This document shows, piece after piece, positions 39,100 to 47,009 of a stretch of DNA of 64,000 nucleotides; position 1 is the stretch's first letter, and each line of letters opens with the position of its first letter. The stretch covers positions 124,001 through 188,000 of the forward strand of contig NZ_JACHEH010000004.1 of NCBI RefSeq assembly GCF_014201415.1, in the 5' to 3' direction. Origin of the DNA: Chelatococcus composti. Its GTDB lineage: Bacteria; Pseudomonadota; Alphaproteobacteria; Rhizobiales; Beijerinckiaceae. Position numbers and translations under genes: made by a program. The notes beneath the pieces are model-generated. The model did not search any database and was not told the origin of the DNA. It worked only from the letters and a program-made list of their open reading frames with translations.

Positions 39100-39477
39100 T
39101 CAGATCACCGGTGGCGCGCGCGGTGCCGGCTTGAGGCGGGACAGGTCCCGCCGCGACAGCGGCTCGGCCAGTGGCAGCGCCGGCCGGTCGTGCGCCGGCC
39201 GGGCGACAGGAATCGCCGACGGCATGGCCGCCGGGACGAGCGCGGAGCCGGGCGTCAGCTGGCCGCAGGTGAGGATGCAATGCAGATCGTGGTGGGCGGC
39301 GGGGGCCTCGTCCCCGGTCGTCGCATCTGCGCCTCCAGGCGTGCACCAGACAAGGCCCAGGGAGGAGCCGGCACCTTCCGCCGCGGCGGCGGGCACGGCG
39401 GCCATCCCCGCAAGCATGGCCTGCAGGGCGAGCGCATAGGCCAGCGCCAGGACGGCAAGGAGACGCGGCAGCCGCAT
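39100..39477 (-). CDS. DUF2946-like small secreted protein
   Basis: A 125-residue protein that resembles DUF2946, a family linked to copper and cytochrome assembly clusters. It has a signal-like hydrophobic N-terminus (LLAVLALAYALALQAML) and a metal-binding-looking block AHHDLHCILTCG with His, His, His, Cys and Cys. The C-terminal part is Ala/Pro/Arg-rich. It is the first gene of the group and lies 95 bases before the PCuAC gene. The role in copper handling is inferred from context. Confidence 0.7.
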   Translation of the reverse strand: MRLPRLLAVLALAYALALQAMLAGMAAVPAAAAEGAGSSLGLVWCTPGGADATTGDEAPAAHHDLHCILTCGQLTPGSALVPAAMPSAIPVARPAHDRPALPLAEPLSRRDLSRLKPAPRAPPVI

Positions 39478-39627
39478 TCATCCCTCTGGATCGACTACGG
39501 GACGAGCAGTAGCGCGGGCTTTTCACAGGAGCAACGTGACATTGTGCGCTTCCTCGCTTGACGCCGGCGCGCACTGCCCATAGAAGGCGCGTTACGAGCC
39601 CTGCAGCGGCAGGCAACGCTATGGCTC

Positions 39628-39702
39628 GGGCGTGTAGCTCAGCGGGAGAGCACTCCCTTCACACGGGAGGGGTCACAGGTTCAATCCCTGTCACGCCCAC
39701 CA
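39628..39702 (+). tRNA. tRNA-Val (CAC)
   Basis: A complete 75-base tRNA with encoded CCA (39700-39702). The acceptor stem is GGGCGTG with CACGCCC, the D arm contains TAGCTCAGCGGGAGAGC, the anticodon loop is TTCACAC (anticodon CAC), and the T arm contains AGGTTCAATCCCT. Confidence 0.97.
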
Positions 39703-39888
39703 TTCATCTACCCTCGCGCTCGAACGCATTTTACCGAACACATTTTACGCGGGCAGTCCTGCTTCGCGGCCGGGTTGCGGATGCACCCGCGCGCCTGACC
39801 TGGCATGCGGGGGCATGGACGCCCCGTGAAGACGGCCCGCTTCGTTGCGACAGAGGTGGCTAGCGCGTGATATCGTCGGCGCGCCGTG

Positions 39889-40359
39889 TCAGCGCGGCGC
39901 GTTGGTGCGCAGCCAGGAGACGATGCGGCGCGCGTCCAGCGAACGGGCTGCAAGGCGCCGTCCTGCTGCCATCGCCCGGGGCGTGGCGGCGACGGGCACG
40001 GATGCGGTGTGCCCCTCCCCTTCGCCGTCTGCCGCGCGCCGCGCCGCAGCGGCGGCCGCAAGCAGCGCGCCGGCGACAGACGAGGCCTCCTCCGCCACCT
40101 CGACCGCGGCCTGCCAGCGGTCGCCAGCCTGCTCCGCGGCCGGTTGGGCAAAGAGCGGTCGCGCCGCCCTTTCCAGCCGGTCTGCCAGCCTGCCGAGGCG
40201 GCGTGCCGCCTCGACCGTGCCTGGCCCCTGCGCGCCTGCTTCGGCGACGACGAGGGCGCTGTCGAGGCCGACGACGGCAAGGTTGGCCGCCAGCGTGCGG
40301 ACGCGCGCCCCGGCCGCATCGGCCTGCGCGCCATGCAATGATTTCGCCGGATCCGCCAT
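39889..40359 (-). CDS. Alanine-rich helical protein, unknown function
   Basis: A 156-residue, Ala/Arg-rich protein with almost continuous predicted helix (blocks LAANLAVVGLDSALVVAEAG and EAARRLGRLADRLERAARPL). It contains no cysteines or recognised motif and faintly recalls phasin-like or scaffold proteins. The start is uncertain: the ATG at 40374 lies inside a palindrome, whereas the ATG at 40359 (MADPAKS) has GGGG about ten bases upstream, and I prefer it. Competing long frames on the same DNA are arginine-rich shadows. Confidence in it being coding is moderate. Confidence 0.6.
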   Translation of the reverse strand: MADPAKSLHGAQADAAGARVRTLAANLAVVGLDSALVVAEAGAQGPGTVEAARRLGRLADRLERAARPLFAQPAAEQAGDRWQAAVEVAEEASSVAGALLAAAAAARRAADGEGEGHTASVPVAATPRAMAAGRRLAARSLDARRIVSWLRTNAPR

Positions 40360-40372
40360 GTCGATTGACCCC

Positions 40373-40396
40373 ATTTTAGTCAGATACGACTAAAAT
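40373..40396. promoter_or_regulatory. Palindrome ATTTTAGTC-N6-GACTAAAAT
   Basis: Perfect 9-bp arms (40373-40381 and 40388-40396) around AGATAC. It is AT-rich within a GC-rich chromosome and lies at the 5' end of the Ala-rich protein gene, between it and the divergent L,D-transpeptidase gene. It has the look of a dimeric repressor operator. The regulator is unknown; there is no regulator gene adjacent. Confidence 0.55.
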
Positions 40397-40613
40397 ACGG
40401 CGCGGAGTGTTGAGTATTCATTTACGCCGCTCCAACAACGGCGGCGGAAAGTGTGGCAGCGCCGCCACGCACCCCGGCGTTCACAATGATTTGGGCGCGG
40501 AAACGTCACGCTGTCGTTGCACGATAGCCGATGTTTCGACACATTGGCCTCGAGGCGGAACTTTTGACAGCCTTTTGTCACTCTCGATTCCCGCACACCC
40601 ATCGAGGCAACCG

Positions 40614-41183
40614 ATGCGCGGCATTCTCTTTGCCATAACGGGCCTTGTGGCTCTCGCAGCCACACCGGCCAGCGCCTACCAGATCGATCCCCTCACACGC
40701 CAGCCGCTCCACGAGACCGACCAGTACCAGCTGCAGGCGAGCCCGGTGACGCGTGAGGTCGTGCCCTACAACGGCCGCCACGCCCCCGGCACCATCGTGG
40801 TCTCCACCTCCGAGCGGCGCCTCTACTACGTGCTCGGCAACGGCCGCGCCATCCGTTACGGCATCGGCGTCGGCCGCCCGGGCTTCACCTGGAGCGGCGT
40901 GAAGACGGTGACGGCAAAGCGCGAGTGGCCCGACTGGCGCCCGCCGCCGCAGATGCTGAAGCGTCGTCCCGACCTGCCGCGCTATATGCCCGGCGGTCCG
41001 GACAACCCGCTCGGCGCGCGCGCCCTCTATCTCGGCAACTCGCTCTACCGCATCCACGGCTCGAACGAGCCGGACACCATCGGCCAGGCGGTGTCCTCCG
41101 GCTGCATCCGCATGATGAACGAGGACGTCATCGACCTCTACGACCGCGTGCGTGTCGGCACGAAGGTCATAGTGATGCGCTGA
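40614..41183 (+). CDS. L,D-transpeptidase (YkuD domain)
   Basis: A 189-residue periplasmic transpeptidase making 3-3 crosslinks or attaching proteins to peptidoglycan. A signal peptide (RGILFAITGLVALAATPASA) is followed by the YkuD domain: TIVVSTSERRLYYVL at the start and the active site with His in RIHGSNEP and catalytic Cys in SSGCIRM. The ATG at 40614 opens the signal peptide. Alphaproteobacteria carry many such paralogues. A strong terminator follows. Confidence 0.94.
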   Translation: MRGILFAITGLVALAATPASAYQIDPLTRQPLHETDQYQLQASPVTREVVPYNGRHAPGTIVVSTSERRLYYVLGNGRAIRYGIGVGRPGFTWSGVKTVTAKREWPDWRPPPQMLKRRPDLPRYMPGGPDNPLGARALYLGNSLYRIHGSNEPDTIGQAVSSGCIRMMNEDVIDLYDRVRVGTKVIVMR

Positions 41184-41209
41184 GCCGCAGCTTCCCTGCC
41201 TTCACGACA

Positions 41210-41238
41210 AAGCCGGCCGCCGCGCGGCCGGCTTTCTT
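41210..41238 (+). terminator. Rho-independent terminator of the L,D-transpeptidase gene
   Basis: An 11-bp stem AAGCCGGCCGC with GCGGCCGGCTT and a 3-base loop, followed by TTTCTTC. It lies between the convergent transpeptidase and DUF971 genes. Confidence 0.8.
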
Positions 41239-41265
41239 CATGGCGAAACGCCTCTGCCTTGTGCC

Positions 41266-41640
41266 TCACCGCCTCCTCGGCGGCTCCCGCGACAGCCCCT
41301 TCTCCTCCAGCTCGGCGAGATAGGCCTGCCACCTGGCCTCAAAGTCGCTGCCGAGCTCGTAGAGATAGTCCCAGGTGTAGATGCCGGTGTCGTGCAGGTC
41401 GTCGAAGACGAGCTTGACGGCATAGCGGCCGACGGGCTCGACGCCGATGATCTCGACGTTCTTCTTGCCCGCCACGGTCTTGCGGTCGCCCGGCCCGTGG
41501 CCGCGCACCTCGGCGGACGGGCTCGAGACGCGCAGGTATTCGGCCGCGAGCGTGAACTGCCGGCCGTCCTCGAAGGTCACGAGAAGCTGGCGGCGGTCCT
41601 TCGCCAGGCGGATCTCGCTCGGCCAGTGGATGCTTTCCAT
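41266..41640 (-). CDS. DUF971 domain protein
   Basis: A 124-residue DUF971 protein (gamma-butyrobetaine hydroxylase-like N-terminal domain). Typical elements are WPSEIRLAKDRRQLLVTFEDG, a long basic insert and YAVKLVFDDLHDTGIYTWDYLYEL. In other bacteria the family is linked to iron-sulfur assembly (ApbC/Mrp neighbours), but Mrp lies about 10 kb away here. Its role is not established. It is divergent from moaA across about 130 bases. Confidence 0.88.
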   Translation of the reverse strand: MESIHWPSEIRLAKDRRQLLVTFEDGRQFTLAAEYLRVSSPSAEVRGHGPGDRKTVAGKKNVEIIGVEPVGRYAVKLVFDDLHDTGIYTWDYLYELGSDFEARWQAYLAELEEKGLSREPPRRR

Positions 41641-41769
41641 CGATCCGTTATCCCCGCACAACTGTGATCGGCTTTCCTGCCGCAAGTGCCGATCCGGGAT
41701 TGATGCCCCGGCAATCACCCTTAAATTGGTATCCATAAAGACGCCAGAGCGGGGGTGGAGGAGGACGGT

Positions 41770-42810
41770 TTGGCCGACACGACAGTTCTCGACCGGGGCG
41801 AGGTCCGGCCTGCCCTGCCGCTCCTCGATCCGTTCGCACGGGCCATCACCTATCTGCGCGTGTCGGTGACCGACCGGTGCGACCTGCGCTGCGTCTACTG
41901 CATGGCCGAGGACATGCACTTCCTGCCCAAGCGCGACCTGCTGACGCTGGAGGAGCTGGACAGGCTGTGCAGCGTCTTCATCCGCCGCGGCGTGCGCAAG
42001 CTGCGCATCACCGGCGGCGAGCCGCTGGTGCGGCGTGATATCATGCGCCTGTTCGCCTCCCTCTCCCGCCACCTCGAGAGTGGCGCTCTGGAGGAGCTGA
42101 CGCTGACGACCAACGGCACGCAGCTAGCCCGCCATGCGCGCGACCTCGCGGCCTGCGGCGTCCGGCGCATCAACGTCTCGCTCGACACGCTCTTGCCCGC
42201 GACCTTTCGCGCGCTGACGCGCTGGGGCGACCTCAGCAGGGTGCTCGCCGGCATCGATGCGGCGCAGGAAGCGGGCCTCGCCGTCAAGATCAACGCCGTG
42301 GCGCTCAAGGGCGTGAACGAGGACGAGATCCCCTCGCTGATGGAATGGGCGCACGGGCGGGGCATGGACCTCTCGCTCATCGAGGTGATGCCGCTTGGCG
42401 AGATCGGGCCGGCGCGGGTGGACCAGTTCCTGCCCCTCTCCCTCGTCAAGGCGCGGCTCGCCGAGCGCTACACGCTCGAGGAGATCGACTATCGCACCGG
42501 CGGCCCGGCGCGTTACGTCCGCGTGCGGGAGACAGGCGGGCGCCTCGGCTTCATCACGCCGATGACGCACAATTTCTGCGAGAGCTGCAATCGTGTGCGA
42601 CTGACCTGCACCGGCACGCTCTACATGTGCCTCGGCCAGGAAGACGCGGCCGACCTGCGCGCACCGCTGCGCGCCTCCGCCAGCGACGGGCCGGTGGAGG
42701 AGGCGATCGAGCGCGCCATCGCCCGCAAGCCGCGTGGCCACGACTTCGTCATCGACCGGCGCCGCCGCCAGCCAGCCGTCGGACGGCACATGAGCGTCAC
42801 CGGCGGTTGA
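41770..42810 (+). CDS. moaA: GTP 3',8-cyclase MoaA (molybdopterin synthesis)
   Basis: Radical SAM enzyme (346 aa) for the first step of molybdopterin synthesis, GTP to 3',8-cyclo-7,8-dihydro-GTP. The N-terminal [4Fe-4S] motif is CDLRCVYC (C-x3-C-x2-C), the SAM segment is [12 protein letters not shown], and the C-terminal cluster is CESC with a third Cys 13 residues later. The protein ends in the functionally important Gly-Gly. The TTG at 41770 is the likely start because GGAGGAGG lies just before it; a GTG at 41755 would place this ribosome binding site inside the gene. Confidence 0.94.
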   Translation: MADTTVLDRGEVRPALPLLDPFARAITYLRVSVTDRCDLRCVYCMAEDMHFLPKRDLLTLEELDRLCSVFIRRGVRKLRITGGEPLVRRDIMRLFASLSRHLESGALEELTLTTNGTQLARHARDLAACGVRRINVSLDTLLPATFRALTRWGDLSRVLAGIDAAQEAGLAVKINAVALKGVNEDEIPSLMEWAHGRGMDLSLIEVMPLGEIGPARVDQFLPLSLVKARLAERYTLEEIDYRTGGPARYVRVRETGGRLGFITPMTHNFCESCNRVRLTCTGTLYMCLGQEDAADLRAPLRASASDGPVEEAIERAIARKPRGHDFVIDRRRRQPAVGRHMSVTGG

Positions 42811-42881
42811 CGCCCGGCCCCTTCTTCGCGATCAATCGCCGTGCCGCCGATCCGGGCGGTCGTCCTGATGCGGAGGAGCCG

Positions 42882-44027
42882 ATGGGTGCGGGGCAGCGTT
42901 ACGACGTCATCGTCGTCGGCATGGGCGGGATGGGCAGCGCCGCCGCCTACCAGCTCGCCCGGCGTGGCAAGCGCGTGCTCGGCCTCGAGCGGTTCGACAT
43001 CGGCCACAGCATGGGCTCGTCGCACGGCGTCAACCGCATCATCCGCCTCGCCTATTTCGAGCATCCAGACTACGTCCCGCTGCTGCGCCATGCCTATCGC
43101 CTCTGGCGGGAGACCGAGCAGGCGCACGGTGAGCAGCTGCTCTTCATCACCGGCTCCATTGATGCCGGCCCGCGCGGCAGCCGCGTGGCGGCAGGCTCGC
43201 TCGCCTCGTGCATCGCGCACGGGCTGGAGCATGAGGAGCTGACGGCCGGGGAGCTCGCTCGGCGTTTTCCCGGCTGGCGGCTGCCGGACGGCTATTCCGC
43301 GGTCTACCAGGCGGAGGGCGGCTTCGTCGCGAGCGAGCGCGCCATCCTCGCCCATGTGTGGCTGGCGCTGCGCCACGGCGCCGAGATCCGGGCGCGCGAG
43401 CCCGTGCTCGACTGGTCGACAACCGCCGAAGGCGTTTGTGTGCGCACGCCGCAGGGCACCTATCACGCCGAGCGGCTCGTCCTGTCGGCTGGCGCCTGGA
43501 TGGGCGAAATGGTGCCGGCGCTCGCCGGCAAGGCCGTGCCCGAGCGGCAGGTAATCGGCTGGTTCTGGCCGAAGGATCCCGAGCTCTTCGCACTCGACCG
43601 CTTCCCCGTCGGCAACCTCCTCACCGAGCACGGGCACTTCTACGTCTTCCCGCAGTGGGGCATGCCGGGCTTCAAGATCGGCCTCTACCACCACTTTAAC
43701 GAGACCGGGGCGGCAGACGATCTGCCGCGCGAGGCGACCGCGCGCGACGAGGAAGCGCTGCGCACGGGCATCCGCCACTATTTCCCGGCCGCCGACGGGC
43801 CTGTGATGTCGCTGCGCGGCTGCCTCTTCACCAACACGCCGGACGAGCATTTCGTCATCGACACGCTGCCGGGCGACCCGCGCGTCGTCGTGGCCTCGCC
43901 CTGCTCGGGCCACGGCTTCAAGTTCGCCAGCGCCATCGGAGATATTCTCGCAGATCTGGCCTGCGGTGCACGCCCTGCATTCGACCTCGACCTCTTCAAG
44001 CTCGACCGGCTGGGCAAAGCGGCGTAA
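42882..44027 (+). CDS. FAD-dependent oxidoreductase, N-methyltryptophan oxidase/sarcosine oxidase type
   Basis: A monomeric amine oxidase-like flavoprotein (381 aa) resembling SolA and MSOX. The dinucleotide-binding motif is VIVVGMGGMGSAAAYQLARRG with the following acidic residue in LERF, then the family segment HSMGSSHGVNRIIR. The covalent-FAD region near the C-terminus reads CLFTNTPDEHFVID, where the Cys normally binds FAD, and SPCSGHGFKFA follows. GGAGGAG lies before the ATG at 42882. It may oxidise an N-methyl amino acid; the substrate is unknown. The next gene is a transporter 33 bases downstream. Confidence 0.92.
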   Translation: MGAGQRYDVIVVGMGGMGSAAAYQLARRGKRVLGLERFDIGHSMGSSHGVNRIIRLAYFEHPDYVPLLRHAYRLWRETEQAHGEQLLFITGSIDAGPRGSRVAAGSLASCIAHGLEHEELTAGELARRFPGWRLPDGYSAVYQAEGGFVASERAILAHVWLALRHGAEIRAREPVLDWSTTAEGVCVRTPQGTYHAERLVLSAGAWMGEMVPALAGKAVPERQVIGWFWPKDPELFALDRFPVGNLLTEHGHFYVFPQWGMPGFKIGLYHHFNETGAADDLPREATARDEEALRTGIRHYFPAADGPVMSLRGCLFTNTPDEHFVIDTLPGDPRVVVASPCSGHGFKFASAIGDILADLACGARPAFDLDLFKLDRLGKAA

Positions 44028-44060
44028 TCATCGCCCGCAGTATCGCTCGAGGAGTCTGTC

Positions 44061-44990
44061 TTGGCCACGGCTGCCGACAACCGGCGCGGCATCGTCGCGA
44101 TGCTGAGCGCCATGGCGCTTTTCTGCGGCAACGACACGCTGGTGAAGCTCGCCACCACCTCCTATCCGGCGAGCCAGATCCTCGTCGTGCGCGGCGTCTT
44201 CGCCGTCGTCGCAGCGATCGTGCTCGCCCTCGCGCTCGGCCAGGTCGGCAAGTGGCGCAGCCTCGGCAACCCGATGCTCCTGCTGCGCGCCTTCCTCGAG
44301 GCGGGCGTGGCCTTCACCTTCATCACCGCGCTCGCCCGCATCCCGCTCGGCAACATCACCGCCATCCTGCAGGCGACGCCCATCCTGATGACGCTGTTCG
44401 CCGCTGTCCTCGGCCTCGAGACCGTCGGCTGGCGGCGCTGGTGCGCGATTTTCGTCGGCTTCTGCGGCGTGGTTCTGATCGTCAAGCCGGACATGACGGG
44501 CTTCGACGCCTGGGCGCTGATCGCCCTTTTCTCCTCGGCACTCGCAGCCATGCGCGACCTCGTCACGCGCCAGATCCGGGCGGACGTCTCGACCGGTCTC
44601 GTCACCATCGCCAGCGCCATCGCGGTCCCCCTCGTCGGCCTGGTCCTGGCACCGACGCAGGAGTGGCAGCCTCTCGACACGCGGGCGACCATCTTCCTCG
44701 CGGTGGCGGCGGTGCTCGTCTCCGTCGGCAACTACTGCCTCATCGTCGCCTGCCGCGGCACGGACGTTTCGCTCGTCTCGTCCTTCCGCTACAGCGTCGT
44801 CGTGTGGGCGATCCTGGTCGGCTTCCTCGTCTGGGGCGAACTGCCCGACGTGCTTTCCATGGCCGGCATGGGCCTCGTTGTCGCCGCCGGTGTCTACACG
44901 ATCCACCGCGAGCGGGTGCGCATGCGGGAGGCGCGCGCCAGGGAAGCCGCGCAGCGACAGGCCGAACCCGTGCCGGCGGGGCAGCCGTGA
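44061..44990 (+). CDS. DMT family (EamA) transporter
   Basis: A 309-residue, ten-helix EamA transporter with two repeats (first near NDTLVKLATTSYPASQILVVRG, second near DAWALIALFSSALAAMRDLVTR). The start is a TTG at 44061, favoured by GAGGAG eight bases upstream. The C-terminus is a basic tail with an Arg/Ala helix. It ends inside the start codon of the next gene (GTGA), so translation is probably coupled to the Bcr/CflA-type exporter. It may export the product of the SolA-like oxidase, but no direct evidence exists. Confidence 0.9.
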   Translation: MATAADNRRGIVAMLSAMALFCGNDTLVKLATTSYPASQILVVRGVFAVVAAIVLALALGQVGKWRSLGNPMLLLRAFLEAGVAFTFITALARIPLGNITAILQATPILMTLFAAVLGLETVGWRRWCAIFVGFCGVVLIVKPDMTGFDAWALIALFSSALAAMRDLVTRQIRADVSTGLVTIASAIAVPLVGLVLAPTQEWQPLDTRATIFLAVAAVLVSVGNYCLIVACRGTDVSLVSSFRYSVVVWAILVGFLVWGELPDVLSMAGMGLVVAAGVYTIHRERVRMREARAREAAQRQAEPVPAGQP

Positions 44991-46192
44991 ACCGGCCCCT
45001 CCCGCCCGGAGAGGTTTCGGCGCCGCCGCGTCCAAGCCTCGCGGTGCTGGTGGCGGTGTCGGCTCTGCAACCCTTCGCGCTCAACGTGCTCGCGCCGGCG
45101 ACGCCGGCACTGGCGCGCACGTTCTCCACCGACTACGCCACAATCCAGCTCACCCTCGGGCTCTATCTGCTCGCCGTCGCCGTCACGCAGGTGGTGATCG
45201 GCCCCATCTCCGACCGCTTCGGCCGCCGGCCCTGCGTCATCGGCGGTGTCGTCCTCTTCACCATCGGCTCCCTTGCGGGCGCCTTCGCGATCGACACCGT
45301 GACCCTGCTCGCCGCCCGCGTTGTCCAGGCGGCCGGTGGCGGCACCGCCTTCGCCCTGGCGCGCGCCATCGTGCGCGACACCTCCGGCAGGGACGAGGCG
45401 GCGAGCCGCATCGGCTATCTCACCATGGTGATGGTGGTGGCGCCGATGGTGGCGCCCTTCGTCGGCGGGGTGATCGACGCGCAGCTCGGCTGGCGCGCCA
45501 TCTTCGGCGCGAAGGCGGTGTTCGGCCTCGCCGTGCTCGTCTATGCGCTCGCCGTGCTCGGCGAGACGGCGCCGAAGACGCATCTGACCAGTGTTGGCGA
45601 CATGCTGCGCGCCTTCCCTCTCCTGCTCGGCGACCGCGGCTTCCTCGGCTACACGCTTTCCCTGTCCTTCACGAGTGCGTCCTTCTTCGCCTTCATCGCC
45701 GGTGCGCCTTTCGTGGTGGTGGAAAGCATGGGCCACTCGGCCGATGTCTATGGCGCCTTCTTTGCGCTGACAGCCCTCGGCTACATGGTCGGCAACTTCA
45801 TCTCCGGCCGCTATGCGCTGCGCATGGGCACGGACCTCATGGTGACGATCGGCACCGTGCTCTCGCTCGCCGCCATCCTCGCCGAGATCGCCCTCATTGC
45901 GGCGATGCCCTGGACGCCGACAACGCTGTTCCTGCCACTCGTGGTCAATGCCGTGGGCAATGGCCTCACCATGCCCGGCGCGACCGCCGGGGCCCTGTCG
46001 GCAAGGCCGGAAGCGGCGGGCACCGCCTCTGGCGTCGCTGGCGCGCTGCAGCTCGGGCTCGGCGCGCTCGTCTCCTTCATCACCGGTGCGGTGGTGGTCG
46101 CGGCGCCGACGGCGCTCATCGCCGTCATGGCCATCTGCATCGTCGCCAGCTTCGCCGGCCACCGCTTCGGCCGCGCCGGGCGCAGCCGATAG
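44987..46192 (+). CDS. Bcr/CflA family MFS exporter
   Basis: A twelve-helix drug:H+ antiporter of the Bcr/CflA class (401 aa). Motif A is GPISDRFGRRP in the loop between helices 2 and 3, and a further signature is QAAGGGTAFALARAIVRD between helices 4 and 5. The GTG at 44987 overlaps the previous stop (GTGA). Members expel bicyclomycin, chloramphenicol, sulfonamides or cysteine pathway metabolites. Immediately after the stop lies an inverted repeat (46196-46211). Confidence 0.93.
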   Translation: MNRPLPPGEVSAPPRPSLAVLVAVSALQPFALNVLAPATPALARTFSTDYATIQLTLGLYLLAVAVTQVVIGPISDRFGRRPCVIGGVVLFTIGSLAGAFAIDTVTLLAARVVQAAGGGTAFALARAIVRDTSGRDEAASRIGYLTMVMVVAPMVAPFVGGVIDAQLGWRAIFGAKAVFGLAVLVYALAVLGETAPKTHLTSVGDMLRAFPLLLGDRGFLGYTLSLSFTSASFFAFIAGAPFVVVESMGHSADVYGAFFALTALGYMVGNFISGRYALRMGTDLMVTIGTVLSLAAILAEIALIAAMPWTPTTLFLPLVVNAVGNGLTMPGATAGALSARPEAAGTASGVAGALQLGLGALVSFITGAVVVAAPTALIAVMAICIVASFAGHRFGRAGRSR

Positions 46193-46195
46193 GCT

Positions 46196-46211
46196 TTAGA
46201 CGATAGTCTAA
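46196..46211. promoter_or_regulatory. Palindrome TTAGAC-N4-GTCTAA upstream of the TRAP genes
   Basis: Perfect 6-bp arms around GATA. It begins four bases after the stop of the Bcr/CflA gene and 167 bases before dctQ, inside a locally AT-rich segment. It looks like an operator for a GntR- or LysR-like regulator; no such gene is adjacent. There is no T-run, so it is not a standard terminator. Confidence 0.5.
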
Positions 46212-46377
46212 TATGCCTGCCATCGGTGCAGGACAGGGCCGGCGCATATCTTGTACGTAACCGGGGGATGCGCTACCACCCCCTGCGGGCGGCGGGCGCC
46301 AGACCCGTTGAATGGCCGCCATTTCCAGAGGAAAACCTCGGGCAAGAGGTAGGAAACGGTCCGAGAAGGGATGTCAC

Positions 46378-46980
46378 GTGTCGATTCTACTTGCGATTTC
46401 GCGGGCCATTGACGCGGTCAACACGCGCATTGGCCGCTGGCTTGCCTGGCTGATCGTGGTCGCGATCGCCATCTCTGCTGTTAATGCCGTCATCCGCAAG
46501 GCGTTCGACATATCGTCGAATGCCTGGCTCGAACTTCAGTGGGTTCTGTTCGGCGCCGTGTTCCTGCTGTGCTCGCCGTGGACGCTGATCGTCAACGAGC
46601 ACATCCGCATCGACGTGGTGCATGCCCGCCTTTCGGCCCGCGTGCGACAGTGGATCGAGCTCTTTGGCACAATCTTCTTCCTCCTGCCGCTGTGCATCGT
46701 GATGCTGCTCACGTCGATCCCGTTCGCCGAGCGCTCCTACGCCATCAATGAGCAGTCGCTCAATGCGGGCGGCCTGCCGCAATGGCCGGCCAAGATGCTG
46801 GTGCCGCTGGGCTTTGCCCTGCTGCTGGTGCAGGCGATCTCTGAACTCATCAAGCGCATCGCGGTGCTGCGCGGCGACATCGACGATCCCCATGCCGACG
46901 CCGACGTTCCGCCCGAGTTGGCGGAAGCGGAGCAGCTCATTCAGGAGCTCAGGGCCGATCCCGGCTCCGGCCGATCCTGA
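46378..46980 (+). CDS. TRAP transporter small permease (DctQ family)
   Basis: The four-helix subunit of a TRAP transporter (200 aa). Typical segments are helix 1 (WLAWLIVVAIAISAVNAVIRK), SSNAWLELQWVLFGAVFLL, then NEHIRIDVV, and a helix pair after the short periplasmic loop. The GTG at 46378 is used as start because GAGAAGGG lies nine bases before it and the protein then begins SILLAISRAI, as in relatives; an in-frame ATG at 46312 would add 22 residues. It is followed by the large permease after 29 bases. Confidence 0.9.
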   Translation: MSILLAISRAIDAVNTRIGRWLAWLIVVAIAISAVNAVIRKAFDISSNAWLELQWVLFGAVFLLCSPWTLIVNEHIRIDVVHARLSARVRQWIELFGTIFFLLPLCIVMLLTSIPFAERSYAINEQSLNAGGLPQWPAKMLVPLGFALLLVQAISELIKRIAVLRGDIDDPHADADVPPELAEAEQLIQELRADPGSGRS

Positions 46981-47009
46981 CAATCCGCGAACGCTTCAGG
47001 AGCCTCTCC

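Noticed and set aside
39708-40334. A 208-codon minus-strand frame overlapping the Ala-rich protein
   Set aside because: It is an Arg/Pro-rich shadow; the frame 39889-40359 has a more protein-like helical pattern.
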